NCBI GenBank assembly: GCA_002406015.1
Contig: DHMX01000022.1
Location: forward strand, 235,550-299,549
Source: Lachnospiraceae bacterium UBA4631
Lineage (GTDB): Bacteria; Bacillota; Clostridia; Lachnospirales; Lachnospiraceae
DNA length: 64,000 nucleotides
Direction of reading: 5' to 3'
The translations under genes were made by a program, and so were the position numbers. Positions 35,775 to 44,687 of this stretch are shown piece after piece (within the stretch, counting starts at the first letter, position 1; every line of letters starts with the position of its first letter). The notes under the pieces were generated by a model. That model was not told the DNA's origin, ran no database searches, and was given only the letters and a program-made list of their open reading frames with translations.

Positions 35775-35990
35775 ATGAACAATAAAGTATTGGATTGCAT
35801 TGCTCTAACGATTGCCATTATCGGTGCAATTAACTGGGGACTGATTGGGTTCTTCAGCTTTGATTTGGTTGCTTTCATCTTTGGCAATATGTCATGGATT
35901 TCCAGAATCATTTATGCACTGGTTGGGTTATCCGGCTTATACCTGATCACCTTCTATGTGTATGTGAATGCAATCGCAGAAAAACATTAA
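35775..35990 (+). CDS. DUF378 small membrane protein
   Basis: A 71-residue protein with two membrane spans: CIALTIAIIGAINWGLIGFF and WISRIIYALVGLSGLYLITF. The conserved GAINWGLIG core is that of DUF378, whose function is unknown. The start is at 35775, behind AAGGAGGT at 35759-35766; a longer frame beginning at 35601 lies inside the upstream gene and lacks an SD. It follows the alarmone synthetase gene by 46 bases, probably on one transcript, and is followed by a terminator. Confidence 0.85.
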   Translation: MNNKVLDCIALTIAIIGAINWGLIGFFSFDLVAFIFGNMSWISRIIYALVGLSGLYLITFYVYVNAIAEKH

Positions 35991-36018
35991 TTCCATACGA
36001 CGTGGTATTGAATGAACA

Positions 36019-36057
36019 AGGAGTATTTTGAGGATTTCCCCAAAATACTCCTTTTAT
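36019..36057 (+). terminator. Terminator after DUF378 gene (probably bidirectional)
   Basis: AGGAGTATTTTG pairs with CAAAATACTCCT across a loop of about nine bases, followed by TTTTATC. It lies between the convergent DUF378 and SufB-like genes and could serve both. Confidence 0.85.
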
Positions 36058-36102
36058 CAGTTTTCACCGTTTTTATTTTGCTTATTTTTATTTTATCTGT
36101 TT

Positions 36103-37020
36103 TTATTTCAAGAAGCCCTGAATAATCTGCTCTTCTGCTTCTTTTTCTGTCAATCCGAGCGTCATCAGCTTAATCAACTGTTCTCCAGCGATTTTTCCGA
36201 TAGCCGCCTCATGAATCAGTGCGGCATCAATATGATTGGCAGTCAGCTCCGGCTTTGCAGTTACTTTTGCCCCATCCATAATAATCGCATCACACTCTGT
36301 ATGTCCGGAACAAGGGGCATTGCCATTGATTGCCGACTGGAAGCACTGTACGGAATGATCCTTTGCAACTGAACGGGAGGATACGCTTGCACTGCTTCCC
36401 GCTCCGTTCATATCTACACAGAATCTGGTCTCTGCGTGCTGGTTTCCATGTGTCATAATCTTTTCTTTTACTACTAAAGTTCCGCCAGCCGCTACATCTC
36501 CTTCTGTAACCCGAATGGTAGAATCCACGCCCTTAATCTGAACCGTTACCATTTCCAGATAGGCATCCTCCCCTACATGGACTACCGTTGTAGGATTGAG
36601 AATCCGCTTTCCGCTTCCGTCTCCTTCCCCATAATGCTTTTCAATATAGCGTACCTTTGCACCCTTTTCCAGATAAAACGTATGGATTCCGTCATGCTCG
36701 GAGGTGTCTACCCCGCAATTATGAATCCCGCAGCCTGCCACAATCGTAACATCTGCTCCGGCACCGACATAGAAATCGTTATATACCATATCCTTCAGAC
36801 CACTTTCACTCAATACAACCGGAATATGCACGCTTTCATTCTTAGTTCCCGGCTTAATGATAATATCAATTCCCGGCTTATCCTCTTTGGTAACAATATC
36901 AATATTTGCAGTGGTATTCCGCCCTGCCAGCTTTCCGTTTGCACGAATATTATAAGCTCCCTCCGGTATCGTATGAAGGTCTGCAACCTGCTCTAATAAT
37001 GCTTGCTGAATCTTATCCAC
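36103..37020 (-). CDS. SufB/SufD-family Fe-S scaffold (minimal, SmsB-like)
   Basis: A 305-residue protein with the SufB core beta-helix: VTIVAGCGIHNCG and EHDGIHTFYLEKGAKVRYIEKHYGEGDG, and the C-terminal HIDAALIHEAAIGKIAGEQLIKLMTLGLTEKEAEEQII segment. It is much shorter than the ~470-residue E. coli SufB and lacks the N-terminal domain, matching the minimal SufB-like proteins of archaea and anaerobes. Known complexes assemble Fe-S clusters with SufC ATPase. It follows the ATPase gene by 11 bases. No sufD, sufS or sufU gene is close by. Confidence 0.88.
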   Translation of the reverse strand: MDKIQQALLEQVADLHTIPEGAYNIRANGKLAGRNTTANIDIVTKEDKPGIDIIIKPGTKNESVHIPVVLSESGLKDMVYNDFYVGAGADVTIVAGCGIHNCGVDTSEHDGIHTFYLEKGAKVRYIEKHYGEGDGSGKRILNPTTVVHVGEDAYLEMVTVQIKGVDSTIRVTEGDVAAGGTLVVKEKIMTHGNQHAETRFCVDMNGAGSSASVSSRSVAKDHSVQCFQSAINGNAPCSGHTECDAIIMDGAKVTAKPELTANHIDAALIHEAAIGKIAGEQLIKLMTLGLTEKEAEEQIIQGFLK

Positions 37021-37031
37021 AATCCATCCTC

Positions 37032-37754
37032 CTATACAAGCTTATCCATTAATGTCTTACATGCTGTTCCCGTATTGTCCAGCAGCTCCGGCAAAATCTC
37101 ATCTCTGGAGCCGGTCTGTACCACCGTTCCGTCAGCTACCACCACAATCTTATCTGCAATGTTCAGGATTCGCTCCTGATGGGAAATAATCAGAATGGAA
37201 CCGTTAATTTTCTGATGCATCTCTTCAAATACCTGAATCAGGTTATGAAAGCTCCACAAATCAATTCCGGCTTCCGGTTCATCAAAAATCGTAAACTTTG
37301 CTCCTCTGGCTATCGTCATGGCAATCTCAATCCGTTTCAGCTCACCGCCGGACAGACTTGCATTTACCTCCCGATGAATATAATCCTTGGCACAAAGTCC
37401 TACCTCTGCAAGATAGTTACAGGCTTCCGTAATTCCAATCTGCTTGCCTGCAGCTAGGGTAATCAAATCCTGTACCGTAATTCCTTTGAATTTTACCGGC
37501 TGCTGAAAAGCATAGCCGATTCCTTTTCTTGCCCGCTCTGTAATATCACAGTCTGTAATATCTTCTCCGTCCAATATAATCTGACCGGAGGTTGGCTTCA
37601 CGATTCCTGCAATGATTTTGGCAAGTGTAGATTTGCCACCACCATTCGGACCGGTTACCGCTACAAAACGGTCTTCAATCACCAGATTAATGTCTTTTAA
37701 TATATCAAGCTGTCCATCTTCAACCTGATAACTAATATTTTTTAACTCTAACAT
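37032..37754 (-). CDS. SufC-like ATPase (SmsC-like)
   Basis: A 240-residue ABC-type ATPase with Walker A GPNGGGKSTL, SufC-type signature SLSGGELKRIEIA, Walker B FTIFDEPEAGID and switch H (ISHQ). SufC proteins are soluble, not transport, ATPases and load Fe-S scaffolds. The neighbour encoding a SufB-like scaffold supports this over an ABC importer. It begins 32 bases after citrate synthase, which itself lacks a terminator, so it is likely in that operon. Confidence 0.9.
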   Translation of the reverse strand: MLELKNISYQVEDGQLDILKDINLVIEDRFVAVTGPNGGGKSTLAKIIAGIVKPTSGQIILDGEDITDCDITERARKGIGYAFQQPVKFKGITVQDLITLAAGKQIGITEACNYLAEVGLCAKDYIHREVNASLSGGELKRIEIAMTIARGAKFTIFDEPEAGIDLWSFHNLIQVFEEMHQKINGSILIISHQERILNIADKIVVVADGTVVQTGSRDEILPELLDNTGTACKTLMDKLV

Positions 37755-37786
37755 CTGTATATCCTTTCAGGCATTTATCCCTAGTA

Positions 37787-39166
37787 TTACCAATATCGCT
37801 CATCTATATCATAAAATTTCTTATGAACGCCTACAAACTTATATGCCGGACGAATAATCTTTCCTTTATTTACCAGCTCCTCTAACCGGTGTGCACTCCA
37901 ACCGGAAATACGGGAAATCGCAAAAATAGGGGTAAACAAAGCCTCCGGTATTCCCAGCATGGAATATACAAATCCACTGTAAAAATCAACATTGGCACAT
38001 AATGGCTTAAATAATCTTCTATGGTCTGCAATAACTTCCTTTGCCAGCCGCTCTACTCTGTCGTAGAACTCAAATTCCTCATGCAGTCCCTTCTCAACTG
38101 CCAATTTCTCGGCATAATCCTTTAAGACAACCTCTCTTGGGTCGGATTCTGTATAAACCGCATGACCCATACCGTAAATCAAGCCTGCCTTGTCAAAGGT
38201 TTCTTTATTCAGAATCTTTCGCAGATAGGAACGGATTTCATCTTCATTTTTCAAATCTGATACATGCTCCCGAATGTCGGTAAACATCTGCTGTACCTTT
38301 AAGTTCGCACCACCATGCCGCGGTCCCTTCAGGGAAGCAATGGAAGCTGCAACTGCCGAATAGGTATCGGTTCCGGAAGAAGTAACCACATGATTGGTAA
38401 AGGTAGAATTATTACCGCCGCCATGCTCTGCATGAAGCACCAGTGCAATATCCAGAACCTTTGCCTCCAGCTCTGTGAAATTACCATCCGGTCTTAACAT
38501 CTGCAAAATATTTTCTGCCGTAGATAAATTCTTATCCGGTGTTCTTATGACAAGATTTTCACCACAGTGAATGTGCCGATATGCATGATAAGAATAAACG
38601 GATATTAACGGAATCTTACCGATAAGCTGCAAGGACTGCCGCAATACATTCGGTACGGAAATGTCATCCGGCTTCTCATCATATGAATACAGCGTCAGAA
38701 CGCATCGCTGTAAGCCATTCATAATATTGGCACTCGGAGCCTTCATGATAACGTCACGAATAAAGTTACCGGATAACTCCTGCAAGCTCGTCAAAATATC
38801 TATAAAGCTCTTTAACTGCTGTGGGTTCGGCAAATCACCAAATAACAGCAGATATGTAATTTCTTCAAATCCAAACCGCCGGCTCTTGTAGCTGCTGACT
38901 AAGTCCTGCACATCATATCCCTGATAGTAAAGCTTACCGTCACAAGGAATCTTGACTCCGTCATCAAACTTATAAGCTACTACATCCGCAATCTCTGTTA
39001 AACCGGTCAGGACACCTTTTCCGTTTGAATCCCGCAATCCGCGTTTTACATCATACTCAGCATATAATTCCTGATTAATTGCACCTGATACCATGCAATA
39101 TTTTACCAAATCATCAAACTGTGCATTGAGATCATCATCTAATTCCATCATTGCCCGACTATTCAT
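37787..39166 (-). CDS. gltA: Citrate synthase
   Basis: The 459-residue protein carries the citrate synthase active-site motifs: HAEHGGGNNSTF (His), GPRHGGAN (His) and GMGHAVYTESDPR. The enzyme joins acetyl-CoA and oxaloacetate. An N-terminal extension of about 60 residues before VAYKFDDGVKIP is present as in many clostridial Si-type enzymes. It is followed by a SufC/SufB-like pair on the same strand; aconitase, the next enzyme, is itself an Fe-S protein, but no aconitase gene is nearby. Confidence 0.95.
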   Translation of the reverse strand: MNSRAMMELDDDLNAQFDDLVKYCMVSGAINQELYAEYDVKRGLRDSNGKGVLTGLTEIADVVAYKFDDGVKIPCDGKLYYQGYDVQDLVSSYKSRRFGFEEITYLLLFGDLPNPQQLKSFIDILTSLQELSGNFIRDVIMKAPSANIMNGLQRCVLTLYSYDEKPDDISVPNVLRQSLQLIGKIPLISVYSYHAYRHIHCGENLVIRTPDKNLSTAENILQMLRPDGNFTELEAKVLDIALVLHAEHGGGNNSTFTNHVVTSSGTDTYSAVAASIASLKGPRHGGANLKVQQMFTDIREHVSDLKNEDEIRSYLRKILNKETFDKAGLIYGMGHAVYTESDPREVVLKDYAEKLAVEKGLHEEFEFYDRVERLAKEVIADHRRLFKPLCANVDFYSGFVYSMLGIPEALFTPIFAISRISGWSAHRLEELVNKGKIIRPAYKFVGVHKKFYDIDERYW

Positions 39167-39211
39167 ATATCAATGCCTCCTATTCTTTTTCTCTCTCATC
39201 CTATGGTTGCA

Positions 39212-39240
39212 ATCATACAACCAAATCTATACTTTTTCAA
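39212..39240 (-). promoter_or_regulatory. Promoter of citrate synthase with overlapping inverted repeat
   Basis: TTGAAA (39235-39240), 17-base spacer, TATGAT (39212-39217) on the minus strand. An imperfect inverted repeat, GGTTGTA-TGAT-TGCAACC, covers the -10 box, where a repressor would block RNA polymerase. Confidence 0.65.
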
Positions 39241-39288
39241 CTTTTTTCTAAAACAGCACATCCGAACACTATGTATTTTCTGCCGTTG

Positions 39289-39705
39289 TCACTCCTGCTT
39301 TTTCTGACATTCCGCACAGTATCCGTATAATTCCAGCTTATGACCCGTAACAAGAAATCCATCCACATTGGTATGTAACTGCACCTGCTTCATCGGACAT
39401 TCGGAGATTGGAATTTTTCTCCTGCAGCCAAGACAAATTGCGTAGTGCTTGTGATGCTCCCGTTTCCATTCATATACAGCAGTGTCCTCTCCCATCAGGG
39501 TACTTTTTTCCAGAAGATTCTGCTCCTCAAATGCCGCCAGTGAACGATATATCGTTGAAATTGCATAATTATGATTCTGTGTATTTTCTGTCACACGCAT
39601 AAAAATCTCCATAGCAGTCAATGGCTCTTCTGCCTGCGTCAGCACCTTAAATACATCTTCTCTTTGCTTTGTCCGTTTAACTCCGGACGGCCATTGGTAT
39701 TCCAT
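39289..39705 (-). CDS. Fur-family metal-dependent regulator
   Basis: The 138-residue protein has a winged-helix domain (TKQREDVFKVLTQAEEPLTAMEIF, AISTIYRSLAAFEEQNLLEK) and a dimerisation domain with HHKHYAICLGCRR and the second CxxC (CAEC) expected of structural zinc. It could be Zur, Fur or PerR; H/C pattern does not decide by eye. It is the last gene of a unit starting with two ABC exporter genes, so the regulator is co-expressed with the exporter. Confidence 0.88.
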   Translation of the reverse strand: MEYQWPSGVKRTKQREDVFKVLTQAEEPLTAMEIFMRVTENTQNHNYAISTIYRSLAAFEEQNLLEKSTLMGEDTAVYEWKREHHKHYAICLGCRRKIPISECPMKQVQLHTNVDGFLVTGHKLELYGYCAECQKKQE

Positions 39706-39726
39706 TTTTGTTCCTCCTTCAGGGAA

Positions 39727-41493
39727 TCATTGATTTCCTGCCTGATAAAGACCGTAATAAAATCCCTTCTGCTTCATTAATTCCTCGTGGTTTCCCTGTT
39801 CAATGATATTACCATCCTTCATTACTAGAATCAGGTCGGCTTCCCGTATGGTAGATAACCGGTGTGCCACAATAAAGCTGGTTCGTCCTTCCATTAACCG
39901 GGCAAAGGCTTCCTGTACCTTTAATTCCGTTCTGGTATCAATGGAGGAGGTTGCTTCGTCTAAGATTAACATCGGCGGGTGACACAGCATAACGCGTGCA
40001 ATACAAAGCAACTGCTTTTGTCCCTGTGACAGACCATCACTGTTTTCTGTGATTACAGTATCATATCCGTTTGGGAGCCGCTTAATAAAGCTGTGTGCAT
40101 GAGACAGCTTGGCTGCCTGAATGATTTCTTCCTCCGTTGCATCCGGTCGGCCCATTGCAATATTTTCGCGGACCGTTCCCGATTTCAGCCATGTTTCCTG
40201 TAATACCATACCATAGGAATTACGCAGGCTGGAACGGGTGACATGACGTATGTCGGTTCCCTCTACCTGTATACTGCCTTCATTTACATCATAAAACCGC
40301 ATCAGCAGATTAATCAATGTCGTTTTTCCGCATCCGGTTGGTCCGACAATTGCAATCCGTTGTCCGGCTGCCACATCCAGACTGACATGCTCTAACAGCT
40401 TCTGGTCCGGAACATAGGAGAAGGATACATCCTGAATCGAAACCTTACCCTCTACCTGCTCTAATACCACTGCATCTTCCGCATCCGGAATCTGCGGTGT
40501 CTCATCAATTAATTCAAAAATCCGGGCAGCACACGCCAACGCATTCTGAAGCTCCGTTACAACACCGGAAATCTCGTTAAACGGCTTGGTATACTGATTT
40601 GCATATCCCAGAAAGGTTGTTAATTGTCCGATACTGATTCCGCCATTAATTGCAACCAACGCACCGGCAATTCCTACACCGGCATAGACAAGGCTGTTCA
40701 CAAACCGGGTTGCCGGATTGGTAATGGAGGAAAAGAAAATTGCCTTTAACGAGGTCTTCTGTAACCGGTTATTTATCTCATCGAACTGCTCCATTGAACG
40801 TTCTTCCCGGCTATATGCCTGTACCACCTTTAGATTACCAAGCATTTCGTCAATAAAGCCGGTCTGCTCACCTCTGGTTTCCGATTGAAGCTGGAACATA
40901 TGATAGGTTTTCTTTGCGATAAATGCAGCTACAAATAACGATAACGGAGTAATTCCGATTACAACAAATGCAATTACCGGATGAATCCGCAGCATCAGAA
41001 TCAAGGTGCCGAGAATTGTAATGACACTGGTAAATAACTGGGTAAAGCCCATTAATAATCCATCTGCAAACTGGTCTACATCCGCAATCATACGGCTGAC
41101 AATTTCTCCGCTACTGTGTGTATCCAGATACTGAAACGGAAGCTTCTGGAGCTTTTCAAATGCATCCTTTCTGACATCCCGTACAATGCCGTAGGTCATA
41201 CGGTTATTACATACATTCATAATCCATTGGGCAATTGCTGTGATACCGATACAGACTGCCATGGTTGTAATGATTCTTCCCAGTCCGGCAAAGTCAACCT
41301 TTCCCGGTTCTACAATCATATCTACCGCATTACCGGTCAGAATCGGCAGGTATAATGTCAAAACCACACTGATGGCTGCCATAAGAATCGATGCCAGTAA
41401 GAAAAACCAGTATTTTTTTAAGTATTTCATCAAACGTCTGATGGTTGCGGCTGTCTGATTGTTGTGTCCTTTTTTATTTTCCTGTTGACTCAT
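39727..41493 (-). CDS. ABC exporter half-transporter B (TM288-like)
   Basis: A 588-residue type I exporter with six spans and a C-terminal ATPase. The Walker A (GPTGCGKTTL) and Walker B (LILDEATSSID) are intact including the catalytic Glu, but the signature reads LSQGQ instead of LSGGQ. This is the pattern of the TM288-type subunit of heterodimeric exporters. Its partner is encoded just upstream, 4 bases away. Substrates of such pairs include drugs and peptides. Confidence 0.93.
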   Translation of the reverse strand: MSQQENKKGHNNQTAATIRRLMKYLKKYWFFLLASILMAAISVVLTLYLPILTGNAVDMIVEPGKVDFAGLGRIITTMAVCIGITAIAQWIMNVCNNRMTYGIVRDVRKDAFEKLQKLPFQYLDTHSSGEIVSRMIADVDQFADGLLMGFTQLFTSVITILGTLILMLRIHPVIAFVVIGITPLSLFVAAFIAKKTYHMFQLQSETRGEQTGFIDEMLGNLKVVQAYSREERSMEQFDEINNRLQKTSLKAIFFSSITNPATRFVNSLVYAGVGIAGALVAINGGISIGQLTTFLGYANQYTKPFNEISGVVTELQNALACAARIFELIDETPQIPDAEDAVVLEQVEGKVSIQDVSFSYVPDQKLLEHVSLDVAAGQRIAIVGPTGCGKTTLINLLMRFYDVNEGSIQVEGTDIRHVTRSSLRNSYGMVLQETWLKSGTVRENIAMGRPDATEEEIIQAAKLSHAHSFIKRLPNGYDTVITENSDGLSQGQKQLLCIARVMLCHPPMLILDEATSSIDTRTELKVQEAFARLMEGRTSFIVAHRLSTIREADLILVMKDGNIIEQGNHEELMKQKGFYYGLYQAGNQ

Positions 41494-41497
41494 TCTT

Positions 41498-43231
41498 CTA
41501 CGCCTCCTTCTTGAACTGAGAATCGTAGATTTCCTGATATACCTGACAGGTCTTTAACAATTCCTCATGTGTTCCGATGCCTGCAACATCTCCGTCATCC
41601 AATACAATGATTTTATCCGCGTGCAGTATGGAGGAGGTTCTTTGTGAAACAATAAATACCGTCGGACGCTCCGGCATCTCCTGTATTGCCTGTCTTAATC
41701 TGGCATCCGTCGCATAATCCAGAGCTGACATACTATCGTCCAATATCAGAATTTCCGGATGACGCACCAATGCACGTGCAATTGTCAACCGCTGCCGCTG
41801 ACCGCCGGACAGATTCTTACCGCCCTGACTGATTTGTGCATCCAGCCCGCCATCCTTTTTAGCTACTACCTCAACTGCCTGTGCAATTTCCAATGCCTTC
41901 CACAGTTCTTCATCCGTAGCATTTTCATTTCCCCATAGCAGATTTTCCCGAATGGTTCCTTTGAACAGCACCGCTTTCTGCATGACAATGCCAACCTTTT
42001 CCCGCAGTTCCTGTTTCGGATAGGCAAGAACGTCCACACCGTCTACCAGAACGGTTCCCTTTGTTGCATCATAGAATCTTGGTATTAAATGAACCAGACT
42101 CGTCTTACCGGAACCGGTACCACCGATAACACCAATGGTTTCTCCCGGTTTTACCGCCAGATTCAAGCCGGTTAATGCCTCTTCTCCGCCTTCGTGATAA
42201 GCAAAGGATACCTGCTTAAATTCTACACTTCCTGCGGTTCTTATCTTTGCATCACGCTCTGTAACCGTTTCTTCCGTAAATTGCTGTGTAAGCTCCATAT
42301 CCAATACGGACTGAATCCGGTTTCCGCAGGCAACTGCCTTGGTAATTGTAATAATCAGGTTCGCAAGCTTTACAAGCTCTACCAATATCTGATTCATATA
42401 ATTTACCAATGCAACTACCTCACCCTGTGTGATGATTCCATTATCCACCTGTATGGCTCCGACCTGAAGCAATACGATGACTGCCACATTGACTATAATA
42501 AATGTAATCGGATTCATCAGTGCGGAAATTCGTCCGACCATCAACTGCAGGCGTGTCAGCCATTCATTTTTCTCATAGAACCGTTCCTGTTCCTCATCCT
42601 CCTGATTAAAGGCACGAATTACACGTACACCGGTCAGATTTTCTCTGGTAATTCCCAGTACATCATCCAGCCGTTCCTGAACCTTTTTGAATTTCGGAAT
42701 GCTGATTAACATAATTCCGAACACCACTATGGATAACAGTGGGATTGCAACCACAAATACCATAGCTGCCTTCCAGTTAATCGTAAATGCCATCAGCATG
42801 GCACCGAATACAATAAATGGAGAGCGCAGGAATAACCGCAGTACCATATTGACTCCGTTTTGTACCTGATTCATATCACTTGTCATACGGGTAATCAAGG
42901 TAGAGCTTCCTGCTGTATCGATTTCGGAAAATGAAAGCTTCTGGATATGTCCGAACAATGCATGCTTTAATTCCGTTGAAAATCCAACGGCTGCCTTGGC
43001 TGCAAAATACTGTGCCGTTAAAGAACAGGTCAGACCAATTACTGCCAGAAGCAGTAAAATACCTGCCATTTTCCAGATATACGGCATATCGTTTCCTGCA
43101 ATTCCAATATCCATAATTCTTGCCATTACCAGCGGAACCAGTAATTCAAAGGAAGCCTCCAGCATCTTAAATAACGGTGCCAGAACACATTCCTTTTTAT
43201 AATTCCTTAAGTATACCAATAATTTCTTCAC
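41498..43231 (-). CDS. ABC exporter half-transporter A (TM287-like, degenerate site)
   Basis: A 577-residue type I exporter. Walker A is GGTGSGKTSL and the signature LSGGQ is normal, but the Walker B reads LILDDSMSALD: aspartate in place of the catalytic glutamate. Together with LSQGQ in the partner this makes one of the two ATP sites non-hydrolytic, as in TM287/288 and BmrCD. The start is a GTG at 43231 with SD GAGG 8 bases upstream; the ATG at 43255 has no SD. First gene of the unit with the partner and the Fur-family regulator. Confidence 0.9.
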   Translation of the reverse strand: MKKLLVYLRNYKKECVLAPLFKMLEASFELLVPLVMARIMDIGIAGNDMPYIWKMAGILLLLAVIGLTCSLTAQYFAAKAAVGFSTELKHALFGHIQKLSFSEIDTAGSSTLITRMTSDMNQVQNGVNMVLRLFLRSPFIVFGAMLMAFTINWKAAMVFVVAIPLLSIVVFGIMLISIPKFKKVQERLDDVLGITRENLTGVRVIRAFNQEDEEQERFYEKNEWLTRLQLMVGRISALMNPITFIIVNVAVIVLLQVGAIQVDNGIITQGEVVALVNYMNQILVELVKLANLIITITKAVACGNRIQSVLDMELTQQFTEETVTERDAKIRTAGSVEFKQVSFAYHEGGEEALTGLNLAVKPGETIGVIGGTGSGKTSLVHLIPRFYDATKGTVLVDGVDVLAYPKQELREKVGIVMQKAVLFKGTIRENLLWGNENATDEELWKALEIAQAVEVVAKKDGGLDAQISQGGKNLSGGQRQRLTIARALVRHPEILILDDSMSALDYATDARLRQAIQEMPERPTVFIVSQRTSSILHADKIIVLDDGDVAGIGTHEELLKTCQVYQEIYDSQFKKEA

Positions 43232-43294
43232 GTACCTATCCTCTTTCTGTCTCATTTATTCTGTAGTTGAGCCGTACAGGTCTCTAACTGATTT

Positions 43295-43323
43295 AGTATA
43301 GCATAGTTATTGTAATTCTGCAA
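43295..43323 (-). promoter_or_regulatory. Promoter of the ABC exporter / Fur-family operon
   Basis: TTGCAG (43318-43323), 17-base spacer, TATACT (43295-43300) on the minus strand. It overlaps the 3' end of the upstream SleC-like gene. Confidence 0.65.
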
Positions 43324-44587
43324 TTCGCGTTACTCCGACATAGATTTCGGATATTTTATACCATGTACGATAGTCCACAACTCCGGTCTGCGGCAGCTTG
43401 AAAATCCGTTGAAATTCCGTTACGGAAGCTGCGGTTGCAGGTCCATACACACCATCCACTGCTACTCTTGGAATTGCCGGGTAATTTTGTGCAATGCGGT
43501 TCAACTGCTCCTGTATGGTCCGGACCGCATCCCCGGAGGAACCGTTTTCCAGTGCATATCCCGGCCATGACAACGGAACACCGGATACGGCTTCGGCGGT
43601 ATTAATATATATGGTATCCCCATAATAGTTTTTTAATATCTGAATTGCAGTATAATTCTGGTCTGCCAGATATTTACTGCCCCACTGGCTCATCCAGTTC
43701 GGACAGCTTACCCGTTTTCCGTCACAATACTGTGTGAGAATCGGCTGTTTCACGTTTGGCCTTGATAAATAAGAGGTAAACAGACGGTCTACCACCGCAT
43801 CAATACTTTCATAGGTGGATTTTCCGTATATCCATTTATGGTCATATGCCGTAGAGCTGGTGATGGTAAAGCTCTTTCCCTGATTACGATACCATTCGGT
43901 ATATACCCGGTTCAAGGTAAAGGACATAATTGCCAATACATTTGCTTCAATACTCGCTTCCGGCCATGTGGAATAGATTTCACAAGAGGCAACATTTTTA
44001 ATATAATCCTTATATCGGACATAATAGTTTTGTGCTGTGTCATCGGACGGCACTCCGTCATGCACAACAATATACTCCGGTACAACCACCTGCGGCAGTA
44101 CGATTTCTCCGGAGCCTACTGTTGACTTAATCTCATCCTCCGGTATTTTCGGTGGATATTCCTCCCACAGGGTATGTGCATCAATCACAGTTGGGTCATA
44201 TGCAGCTTCCTCTCCCTGTACCGGTCGCATCTGTGCAATCTGAATTGCAAGCTCACCTGAAAAAATCTGTACTCCCGAAATATACCGTTCCTCATATCCC
44301 GATGCGGTAATCCGGACATTATACTCACTGTACGGCTGATTATCGGTTGGCTCCATGGAATAAGCAAGTGCCGGTGCATAGAGTGAGACAGCATCCGTCA
44401 TGCCATATCCATCCGTTTCCAGTTCCGCCTGCGGTGCCTCTGTTCCACCGGTTGCCGTAATGGTAATATGTGCATCCGCAACCGGAATCCGTCCCAGTGA
44501 AGAATAGATTTCAAACCGAAGAAAGCCCTGCTCTCCCATATTATTTGTATGATTTATAGGTGTAGTATCCATTGTTGAATTGTCCAT
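43307..44587 (-). CDS. SleC-like spore or wall protein with peptidoglycan-binding domain
   Basis: Residues after MGEQGFLRFEIYSSLGR form an Ig/carboxypeptidase-regulatory-like domain (to about 120), the middle (VVPEYIVVHDGVP, YKDYIKNVASCEIYSTWP) resembles the SpoIID-like region of clostridial cortex-lytic SleC, and the C-terminus is a PG_binding_1 domain (GVYGPATAASVTEFQRIFKL). No signal peptide and no transglycosylase catalytic residue can be named with certainty. No candidate start (GTG 44647, ATG 44635, 44587, 44539) has an SD; 44587 is a compromise. A strong inverted repeat lies just before it. A role in spore germination is inference. Confidence 0.65.
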   Translation of the reverse strand: MDNSTMDTTPINHTNNMGEQGFLRFEIYSSLGRIPVADAHITITATGGTEAPQAELETDGYGMTDAVSLYAPALAYSMEPTDNQPYSEYNVRITASGYEERYISGVQIFSGELAIQIAQMRPVQGEEAAYDPTVIDAHTLWEEYPPKIPEDEIKSTVGSGEIVLPQVVVPEYIVVHDGVPSDDTAQNYYVRYKDYIKNVASCEIYSTWPEASIEANVLAIMSFTLNRVYTEWYRNQGKSFTITSSTAYDHKWIYGKSTYESIDAVVDRLFTSYLSRPNVKQPILTQYCDGKRVSCPNWMSQWGSKYLADQNYTAIQILKNYYGDTIYINTAEAVSGVPLSWPGYALENGSSGDAVRTIQEQLNRIAQNYPAIPRVAVDGVYGPATAASVTEFQRIFKLPQTGVVDYRTWYKISEIYVGVTRIAELQ

Positions 44588-44589
44588 AG

Positions 44590-44619
44590 TTAACCATCCA
44601 AAAACATCCTCATGGTTAA
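44590..44619. promoter_or_regulatory. 8-bp inverted repeat before the SleC-like start
   Basis: TTAACCAT (44590-44597) and ATGGTTAA (44612-44619) are exact reverse complements separated by 14 bases. The repeat abuts the ATG at 44585-44587 and could be an operator or an mRNA stem. Confidence 0.45.
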
Positions 44620-44647
44620 TATATGCAGGAAGCATAAACCCATGCAC

Positions 44648-44680
44648 AAAAAAACAACATCTGAATCTTCAGATGCTGTT
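44648..44680 (-). terminator. Terminator after tRNA-Glu
   Basis: AACAGCATCTGA pairs with TCAGATGTTGTT (one G-T wobble) with a 4-base loop, followed by seven T. It starts 8 bases after the tRNA and ends immediately before the GTG at 44647, so the SleC-like gene needs its own promoter. Confidence 0.9.
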
Positions 44681-44687
44681 CCTTCAG

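Noticed and set aside
35601..35990. 129-residue form of the DUF378 protein
   Set aside because: The extra N-terminus lies within the alarmone synthetase gene in another frame; the SD AAGGAGGT marks the start at 35775.
36103..37754. Two-gene ABC transporter
   Set aside because: The second protein has no membrane spans and carries SufB core motifs (GCGIHN, HEAAIGKI); the ATPase has the SufC-type signature.
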